NCBI GenBank assembly: GCA_002432545.1
Contig: DJFR01000095.1
Coordinates: forward strand, 4,356-13,717
Direction: 5' to 3'
Length of the DNA: 9,362 nt
Origin: Flammeovirgaceae bacterium UBA5867
Lineage (GTDB): Bacteria; Bacteroidota; Bacteroidia; Cytophagales; Cyclobacteriaceae
Shown here piece after piece: positions 1-4,943 of this stretch (position 1 is its first letter; each line of letters opens with the position of its first letter). A program made the position numbers and the translations under genes. The notes under the pieces were generated by a model that saw nothing but the letters and a program-made list of their open reading frames with translations, ran no database searches and was not told where the DNA came from.

Positions 1-92
1 ACGATCGGCATACCAAACAATATCAGTAAAGTCTTACGGTCGCGGAGTACGTGCGCAAATTCTTTTCGGATAAATACCCTCAGTTGTTTCAT
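1..92 (-). CDS. ABC-2 type multidrug permease, N-terminal fragment
   Basis: The ATG at 92 (minus) opens a frame that stays open to the window edge, giving 30 codons. The peptide begins MKQLRVFIRKEFAHVLRDRK and continues into TLLILFGMPIV. This is the typical N-terminus of ABC-2 permeases of the YbhS/YbhR/YhhJ type: a short amphipathic cytoplasmic helix with KEF...RDRKTL, then the first membrane segment. It lies 15 bp downstream of the second ATPase gene in the same operon and would form the membrane channel those ATPases drive. In related operons two permease genes usually follow each other, so a second is expected further left. The identification rests on a short but characteristic stretch and on context. 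No Shine-Dalgarno is visible; the upstream sequence is AT-rich. The gene is truncated by the window, not broken. Confidence 0.85.
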   Translation of the reverse strand, partial: MKQLRVFIRKEFAHVLRDRKTLLILFGMPI

Positions 93-107
93 ATACTATA
101 TATTGTT

Positions 108-848
108 TTAGTCGGCACGCTTCGCACCCCGTGCAAGCTGGTAGAACACTTCGTCCATGGAGGAAGCGCTGAATTTCTTTTTGAGGTTGTGTGGTGTATC
201 GAGTGCTTCGATCCTGCCATCCACCATAATGGACACGCGGTTGCAATACTCGGCTTCATCCATATAGTGTGTGGTAACAAATACAGTTACTCCTTTTTCG
301 GCTGCATCGTAAATGAGATCCCAGAACTGCCTGCGCGTTACCGGGTCTACGCCACCGGTAGGTTCATCCAGGAATACAATCTTCGGTTGATGCAACACGG
401 CCACGGAAAATGACAATTTCTGTTTCCATCCAAGTGGTAAACCGGATACTAACTTCTTCGCTTCGTTTTGCAAACCGAGTTGGTTGATCAGTTCATCGCT
501 CTTGCGTGCGATCTCGTCATCCGGTAAACCATATATACCACCGAAGAAGCGGATGTTCTCCAATACGGTAAGATCTTCATACAACGAGAACTTCTGGCTC
601 ATATAGCCGATATTCTTCTTGATCTTTTCCGTCTCGCGGTAAACATCATAACCGGCAATCACCGCGTTACCGGATGACGGGATCGACAACCCGCACAGCA
701 TGCGCATAGCTGTTGTCTTACCGGCACCGTTTGCCCCGAGAAACCCGAAGATCTCACCGGTATATACTTCCAGTGTTATTGCATTGGTAGCGATAAAGTC
801 ACCAAACCGTTTGGTAAGATTTTCAGTTTTAATAACAGCCTCTTTCAT
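108..848 (-). CDS. ABC transporter ATPase (second of two; YbhF C-half-like)
   Basis: This 246-residue nucleotide-binding protein should power export by the adjacent ABC-2 permeases at the inner face of the cytoplasmic membrane. Visible motifs are Walker A GANGAGKT (38-45), Q-loop Gln85 in SQKFSLYEDLT, signature LPLGWKQ (137-143), Walker B IVFLDEP (157-163), D-loop GGVDP and the H-loop His194 in TTHYMDEAE. The signature departs from canonical LSGGxxQ, while Q-loop and H-loop are canonical, the reverse of its partner upstream. The ATG at 848 overlaps the partner's stop (ATGA, 845-848), so translational coupling and equal dosage are likely. Length is normal for a single ABC-2 ATPase domain. In E. 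coli the two domains are fused as YbhF; here they are separate genes. The family is certain; the substrate is not readable from sequence. Confidence 0.95.
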   Translation of the reverse strand: MKEAVIKTENLTKRFGDFIATNAITLEVYTGEIFGFLGANGAGKTTAMRMLCGLSIPSSGNAVIAGYDVYRETEKIKKNIGYMSQKFSLYEDLTVLENIRFFGGIYGLPDDEIARKSDELINQLGLQNEAKKLVSGLPLGWKQKLSFSVAVLHQPKIVFLDEPTGGVDPVTRRQFWDLIYDAAEKGVTVFVTTHYMDEAEYCNRVSIMVDGRIEALDTPHNLKKKFSASSMDEVFYQLARGAKRAD

Positions 849-1807
849 GCGCGCAGCAGTTTAATGAAGCAATCTTCAATGGTGGGTTCTATTCGTCTTA
901 CTTCGATGTTATCCATACCGGCATGTTTCAGTATGGAGAGAATGTCCTGCTCATGATTTACGTGCTCCTTAAATGTAGCATGCGCATACTCACCGAATGC
1001 ATAACTGGTAGCCACTGCGTTGTTTGAGCCCAGTACTTTGAGCAGGGCTGGCATTTTCTCCGCGCGAATGGCATATAGTATATCCGGATACGATTTAACA
1101 ATAGCACTGGGTGTATCAATAGCCAATATGGAGCCGTGCTGCATCAGCGCAATGCGGTCGCATAAGGTAGCCTCGTCCATATAGGGTGTCGATACCAGTA
1201 TGGTAATATTCTGTTCTTTAAGTCGCTTCAGCATTTCCCAGAACTCCTTGCGTGACACCGGGTCAACACCCGTAGTAGGTTCATCGAGAAACAACACCGT
1301 TGGTTTGTGGATCAGTGCACAGCACAATGCCAGCTTTTGTTTCATACCGCCTGATAACTTTCCGGCCCTGCGATCTTTAAAGCGTTCGAGTTGTACATAT
1401 ATATCTTTGATCAGGTGGTAATTTTCTTCTATGGTTGTATTGAATACTGTAGCGAAGAAGTTGAGATTCTCGGCAATCGTAAGATCAGGATACAGTGAAA
1501 ATTTACCCGGCATATAGCCCACGGTATGTCTGATTTGCTGATAGTCTTTTACAATATCATAGCCATCTACCAGCGCACTTCCTCCGTCCGGCAGGAGTAG
1601 CGTTGTGAGCATGCGGAAGATGCTGGTTTTCCCGGCGCCATCCGGACCGATAAGTCCAAACAATTCACCGCGTTCCACCATAAAGGACACAGAATTTACC
1701 GCGGTTGTTTTTTCAGAGCCGTATACCTTGGTGAGGTTGTCGGCAACAATAGCAGGGTGCTGATGTGTTGACATAGGGTCGATTGTGTTCATATAGTATT
1801 GGATCAT
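845..1807 (-). CDS. ABC transporter ATPase (first of two; YbhF N-half-like)
   Basis: With ATG 1807 the protein has 320 residues: an ABC domain plus about 90 C-terminal residues typical of ABC-2 exporter ATPases (ending near EVRRIEPTIEDCFIKLL). Motifs are Walker A GPDGAGKT (54-61), signature LSGGMKQ (151-157, canonical), Walker B VLFLDEP (171-177) with the catalytic Glu present, and D-loop TGVDP. Two positions are non-consensus: the Q-loop Gln is Gly101 (MPGKFSLY) and the H-loop His is Pro208 (STPYMDEA). Together with the partner's altered signature this predicts one weak and one active ATP site. The start is ambiguous. A GTG at 1813 and ATGs at 1792 and 1774 are in frame; I chose 1807 because it sits 12 bp after the adaptor stop, with a weak GGTGG upstream. 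The 1774 start (MSTHQHPAIV...) matches the usual family length equally well. Confidence 0.93.
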   Translation of the reverse strand: MIQYYMNTIDPMSTHQHPAIVADNLTKVYGSEKTTAVNSVSFMVERGELFGLIGPDGAGKTSIFRMLTTLLLPDGGSALVDGYDIVKDYQQIRHTVGYMPGKFSLYPDLTIAENLNFFATVFNTTIEENYHLIKDIYVQLERFKDRRAGKLSGGMKQKLALCCALIHKPTVLFLDEPTTGVDPVSRKEFWEMLKRLKEQNITILVSTPYMDEATLCDRIALMQHGSILAIDTPSAIVKSYPDILYAIRAEKMPALLKVLGSNNAVATSYAFGEYAHATFKEHVNHEQDILSILKHAGMDNIEVRRIEPTIEDCFIKLLRA

Positions 1808-1819
1808 AACCACCAGCGG

Positions 1820-2707
1820 TTAGAATTTTACTTCTCCGTACATGCCGATCTTGAGCTTGCCGTCATTCTTAACTTTTATCTTAGTAGCATATACCAGGTT
1901 GGCGCGCTCATCTTTCGTCTGAATGGTTTTAGGTGTGAACTCCGCTTTGTCACTGATCCACACAACGGTACCCGTATGCGTTGTATAGTTTCCGTCCTGT
2001 GCATCGACCAGTACCTGTACCTGTTGATTCAGTTTTACCTGTGTAAACTGGTCACCGGTGATATAGGCGCGCAGTATAATTTCAGAGAGATCTGCAATTT
2101 TATAGAGCGGTTTTCCATTGACAGCCATTTCGTTTGATTCGGCATACTTGGTAAGAACCGTGCCCGCGATCGGATTCACAATTCTGCATTTCTCCAATTG
2201 ATCGTTTAACTGTTCGATTTGTACCGTGAGCGGAAGCGTTTCTTCACTGAGACTCGCAGAAGTAATGCGAAGCGATGATCGTTGTCCTTCAATCTGCTTG
2301 TTGATAATAGCAACCTGTGCATTGGCATCGTCCAGTTGTTTTTGTGTGGCAGCATCAGCTTTCAGCAGGTTGGTAACGCGTTGTTGTTCACGATGCGCCT
2401 GCTTCAATTGCTCTTGCAACGCTGCGATCTGTGTAGCAACATCCGGTCGTTTGCTCAACACAGCCTGTATCTGTGCCTGCAATTGTTTTTTGCTCAGGTA
2501 TAGCTGAACACTGTCGATAGCGCCTATATATTGTCCGGCCTGCAATACTTCACCCTCTTCGAGGTTTAATGCTTTGATAAGTCCGGAGGCTTCTGCTGAT
2601 ACAATGACCTCGGTGGCTTCGAATGTACCGGATGCATCGTAGAGGTTACTGTTGCCGCTGCACGATGCCAGGAGCAGGGTAGTGGAAATGATGAGTATAT
2701 TTTTCAT
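1820..2707 (-). CDS. HlyD/YbhG-family periplasmic adaptor lipoprotein
   Basis: This 295-residue membrane-fusion protein should bridge the inner-membrane ABC exporter to the outer-membrane channel encoded just upstream. The N-terminus is a lipoprotein signal with lipobox LAS-C (Cys16), so it is lipid-anchored rather than held by a transmembrane helix. The residues after Cys (SGNS) are not acidic, so no Bacteroidota surface-export signal is seen and a periplasmic location fits. A first half lipoyl-like motif is at about 34-65, a long helical hairpin rich in Gln, Ala and Leu at about 70-175, and the second lipoyl half (IVNPIAGTVLTKYAESNEM) at 176-194. The segment EFTPKTIQTKDERANLVYAT (256-275) is highly typical of the YbhG-type adaptors paired with ABC-2 exporters. 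It follows the channel gene by 17 bp and precedes the ATPase gene by 12 bp. Confidence 0.93.
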   Translation of the reverse strand: MKNILIISTTLLLASCSGNSNLYDASGTFEATEVIVSAEASGLIKALNLEEGEVLQAGQYIGAIDSVQLYLSKKQLQAQIQAVLSKRPDVATQIAALQEQLKQAHREQQRVTNLLKADAATQKQLDDANAQVAIINKQIEGQRSSLRITSASLSEETLPLTVQIEQLNDQLEKCRIVNPIAGTVLTKYAESNEMAVNGKPLYKIADLSEIILRAYITGDQFTQVKLNQQVQVLVDAQDGNYTTHTGTVVWISDKAEFTPKTIQTKDERANLVYATKIKVKNDGKLKIGMYGEVKF

Positions 2708-2724
2708 GGTATGTGGTTTACTTT

Positions 2725-4011
2725 TTAATTGTTGCCTGGCCCGCCCGTTGTGGACTGGTGATTATATTGTGCGAGCAGCCATTGGATCTCGTGCAGTATC
2801 CGGTTTTGGCGGGCCTGATCTTCGGCATTTACTTCGCGCAGGTAATCGTTGCTGGTAATTACACCGTTCTCAAGTTGTGCGGCCGATGCTTTCTTTACAC
2901 TTTCCCGAAGTGTGATGATCTCGTTATCGGAAGAAAGTAATTCCTGTAGCCGTGTGATGTCGGCATGTTGCTGCCTGCGCGTCAGGTTGGTATTGAAGAG
3001 AAACGTCTCGCGCTGCAGTCCTATAGTCTTTCGGGAATTGTCCAGAAGTGCTTTGTCTTTCTTCAAAGTATATAATCCTCCCAGCGACCAGGTTAATCGT
3101 GCTCCCCCGATATAGTATGCTTCAAAATTGTTGCTCAGCATGTTGAGTGCCGGCCGGCCATAGCCACCCTGGAAAAACAAACTCAGCTTCGGACTATTCT
3201 TTACTTGCAGTTGCTGATATTGTATATCTATACTTCTGTTTTGATAATCATAGAGTGCGAGTTCCGGCCGCGTGATCTCATCACTTACCGCGAGTTGCTG
3301 TGGTTTGGCAAGCGTTGTGTTATCATTCAGTGTCTGATTGATAAACATACCGAGCATATCCAGGTAGGCAGAGCGTGTAGCACGCAGCTCAGTGGTGCGT
3401 TGATGTGCTTTCAGTAATTCAGCCTTCAGTGCATCGGCATTGCTTTTAAAAGCTGTACCATTGTCGATGGCAGCCTGTGTTTTTCGGATACCCAGTTGCA
3501 GATCGTTTTGCAGCAATTCATTCTGGCGCAGTTGTTCGTCCGTGGTGAGTATGCCGAAATACAGCTGGTTGATGCGCTCTTTCAGACTGTACAATTCAAC
3601 CGTAAGTTTTTGCTCTTCCACTTGTGCATTTATGTCGTGGGTATTTTTTTGCTGCCGGATGGCACCGCCATCATATATAGTCTGGTTTACTTCTGCATAA
3701 AGTTTATATTGATCTTTACTCAACTGCGGAGCTTCAGTCCCGGGTATAGCTATTGGCAACTGCGTTACCGCAGATTGATAAGTGGCCTGACCGTTGATCG
3801 TAAATTGTGGCAAGTACCCTTTCGAAGCGTTATCGATCGAGTAATCTTTACTTTTAGCTATAAGGTCGCGTTGCTTAACCAGCGGGTAGTTTTGCTCAGC
3901 CCGTGTATAGCAAGTCTCAATTGTAAGCGTTTCGTTTTGTTGGGCCTGCACAGTATATGCATGCAGGAGCAACAGCCACAGGTATACCGGAAAAGAATAT
4001 TGTTTAACCAT
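2725..4011 (-). CDS. TolC-like outer-membrane efflux protein
   Basis: This 428-residue outer-membrane factor should form the trimeric exit duct of the exporter. A Sec signal peptide is visible (basic N-terminus, hydrophobic core YLWLLLLHAY, likely cleavage after VQA at about 23). Two OEP repeats follow. The first runs from about 30 to 220, with ETCYTRAEQNYPLVKQRDLIAKSK at its start and an aromatic, Gly-rich beta region (LPQFTINGQATY to QTIYDGG). The second runs from about 250 to 420, with KLSLFFQGGYGRP as its beta part. The C-terminal block ENGVITSNDYLREVNAEDQA is a hallmark of Bacteroidota TolC-like proteins encoded with HlyD/ABC-2 systems. Length is normal. It lies 50 bp after tetR in the same direction, with an operator-like palindrome in the gap, so it is probably the first structural gene under TetR control. 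Confidence 0.93.
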   Translation of the reverse strand: MVKQYSFPVYLWLLLLHAYTVQAQQNETLTIETCYTRAEQNYPLVKQRDLIAKSKDYSIDNASKGYLPQFTINGQATYQSAVTQLPIAIPGTEAPQLSKDQYKLYAEVNQTIYDGGAIRQQKNTHDINAQVEEQKLTVELYSLKERINQLYFGILTTDEQLRQNELLQNDLQLGIRKTQAAIDNGTAFKSNADALKAELLKAHQRTTELRATRSAYLDMLGMFINQTLNDNTTLAKPQQLAVSDEITRPELALYDYQNRSIDIQYQQLQVKNSPKLSLFFQGGYGRPALNMLSNNFEAYYIGGARLTWSLGGLYTLKKDKALLDNSRKTIGLQRETFLFNTNLTRRQQHADITRLQELLSSDNEIITLRESVKKASAAQLENGVITSNDYLREVNAEDQARQNRILHEIQWLLAQYNHQSTTGGPGNN

Positions 4012-4029
4012 CTTTTTTAATTATTTGAT

Positions 4030-4045
4030 TTAATCATTTGATTAA
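4030..4045. promoter_or_regulatory. Putative TetR operator O2 (tetR-tolC gap)
   Basis: TTAATCATTTGATTAA is a 16-bp palindrome with 7-bp arms and a TT centre. Its reverse complement, TTAATCAAATGATTAA, occurs exactly at 4740-4755 beside the tetR promoter. It sits 18 bp before the channel-gene start. An overlapping TGATT-T-AATCA at 4026-4036 adds a third half-site. Size, symmetry and position fit a TetR-family operator; binding itself is inferred. I found no convincing -33/-7 pair in this gap, so it may act on read-through from the tetR promoter or on a promoter I cannot recognise. Confidence 0.65.
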
Positions 4046-4061
4046 TTTGTGTTTAAAAAAA

Positions 4062-4676
4062 TTAACGTGTCTTCAAAAGCGCTTTCATCCAGAACGGAAT
4101 AAGTGCTTTCCGTTCTTCCATCATACTTTGAAAACCTTTCGCACTCAGACTGCCAGCTTCCTGCAGCACAGGTTTGGCAATGAATGGAAAGAGTACCATA
4201 CCCAGCAGACTTATTACAAAATGCAGCGGGTTGATATCGGGCCTCTTCTCTTTGAGTTGCTTGACGAAGTGTGATTCCTGTATCAGTTTTACAGCCTGTA
4301 TTTTACCGGCAAATCGCTCGGGATTATTCCGGATCTCGCTCATAACGAAAAGCGGCAGATCCGGATTTTCCATGAGCATACCAATATGATTCGTTGCAGC
4401 CAGTTCGATCTTCTTCTCCAGCGTTGTACTGGTGTCATTCAGGATCGGAGCGAGAACACCAAAGAGCTTCTGTACTTTTTCCATCATCACAATTTCAAAG
4501 AGCTTTTCTTTGCTGCGGAAATAGTAATTCAGCAGCGCAAGATTTAGTCCTGCTTCCTCAGCGATATCACGTGTCCGTGTGCCGGCATAACCCTTTTGCA
4601 TAAAAACTTTACGGGCTGCCTCTTTAATTTTTTCTTCTGTCGTGATATCCGGTTCTACTGTCTTCTTTCTTGGCAT
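4062..4676 (-). CDS. TetR/AcrR-family transcriptional repressor
   Basis: This 204-residue regulator has an N-terminal TetR DNA-binding domain at about residues 13-60. It reads EEKIKEAARKVFMQKGYAGT, then the helix-turn-helix TRDIAEEAGLNLALLNYYF (35-53), then RSKEKLF, all in the standard family arrangement. The C-terminal ligand and dimerisation part (about 70-204) is helical and divergent, as usual, so the inducer cannot be named. It is the first gene of the efflux operon and is read from the Bacteroidota-type promoter at 4705-4735. The likely role is to repress itself and the exporter until a toxic compound binds. The paired palindromes at 4030-4045 and 4737-4758 support that. E. coli CecR in front of ybhGFSR is the closest architectural parallel. 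The ATG at 4676 follows an A/C-rich leader without Shine-Dalgarno. Confidence 0.95.
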   Translation of the reverse strand: MPRKKTVEPDITTEEKIKEAARKVFMQKGYAGTRTRDIAEEAGLNLALLNYYFRSKEKLFEIVMMEKVQKLFGVLAPILNDTSTTLEKKIELAATNHIGMLMENPDLPLFVMSEIRNNPERFAGKIQAVKLIQESHFVKQLKEKRPDINPLHFVISLLGMVLFPFIAKPVLQEAGSLSAKGFQSMMEERKALIPFWMKALLKTR

Positions 4677-4704
4677 GTTGTTGTTATGAAGGCTGATACG
4701 GAAG

Positions 4705-4735
4705 CAAATGTAGCGGTGTTTCGTTTTTGATCAAA
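4705..4735 (-). promoter_or_regulatory. Bacteroidota-type promoter of tetR efflux operon
   Basis: On the minus strand TTTG (4735-4732) is followed by exactly 19 bp and then TACATTTGC (4712-4704). This fits the known Bacteroidota primary sigma consensus TTTG-N19..21-TAnnTTTGY at every fixed position. Transcription would start near 4698, giving a leader of about 22 nt before the ATG at 4676. The -33 box lies inside a perfect TTTGATCAAA palindrome (4726-4735) and is separated by one base from the operator-like palindrome at 4737-4758, so a bound repressor would sit against RNA polymerase. Confidence 0.7.
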
Positions 4736-4736
4736 G

Positions 4737-4758
4737 TTTTTAATCAAATGATTAAAAA
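4737..4758. promoter_or_regulatory. Putative TetR operator O1
   Basis: This 22-bp palindrome has 10-bp arms (TTTTTAATCA and its complement TGATTAAAAA) around an AA centre. The inner 16 bp are the exact reverse complement of the palindrome at 4030-4045. It abuts the -33 box of the tetR promoter, an expected place for autorepression. It also lies about 185 bp upstream of the divergent GAF-like gene, so an effect there is possible but not indicated. Confidence 0.7.
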
Positions 4759-4859
4759 TAAGATTGAAGTGCGTAATTTTAGCTTTAAGTCGTGATAAGA
4801 TTGGATTAAGCTGTGAGTCAGGAATGCCTGTAGTTAGAAGAGAAGAATTTTAAAAAAGC

Positions 4860-4904
4860 ATGAGTGTTGTAGAAAATATTACCGCCCTGCGGGAATTAAA
4901 ATGA
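4860..4904 (+). other. 14-codon ORF, possible leader peptide or gene remnant
   Basis: ATG 4860 to TGA 4904 encodes MSVVENITALRELK, preceded by a purine-rich stretch. The peptide has the look of a real helical N-terminus and recalls the start of YggS-type PLP-binding proteins (MSxxxNLxxLKxxLP), but the match is short and from memory. It ends 39 bp before the GAF-like gene on the same strand. It could be chance, a leader peptide, or the decayed 5' end of a lost gene. The rest of 4759-4943 shows no other coding signal, and I found no good -33/-7 pair for the plus strand. Confidence 0.12.
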
Positions 4905-4943
4905 CCCCTTCATTAGTTTTAGAGTTACGTTTTACTTTTACAC

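Noticed and set aside
51..413. 120-codon open frame on the plus strand
   Set aside because: It is antisense to the second ABC ATPase gene, and the peptide has no recognisable domain.
1808..1813. GTG start at 1813 for the first ATPase
   Set aside because: An ATG lies two codons downstream, with slightly better spacing to the GGTGG stretch, and the extra residues carry no family signal.
3496..4020. 174-codon open frame on the plus strand
   Set aside because: It lies wholly antisense to the TolC-like gene, which has a signal peptide and clear OEP motifs. The antisense product resembles no protein and has biased, low-information composition.
4882..4892. CCGC-CCT-GCGG hairpin upstream of the GAF-like gene
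   Set aside because: The stem is only 4 bp, with no U-tract and no conserved context; too short to call a terminator or riboswitch.
4914..4933. TAGTTTTA and TACGTTTT as -7 boxes for the GAF-like gene
   Set aside because: Each misses the final G of TAnnTTTG, and neither has a TTTG at the 19-21 bp spacing. One would leave only 10 nt before the ATG.
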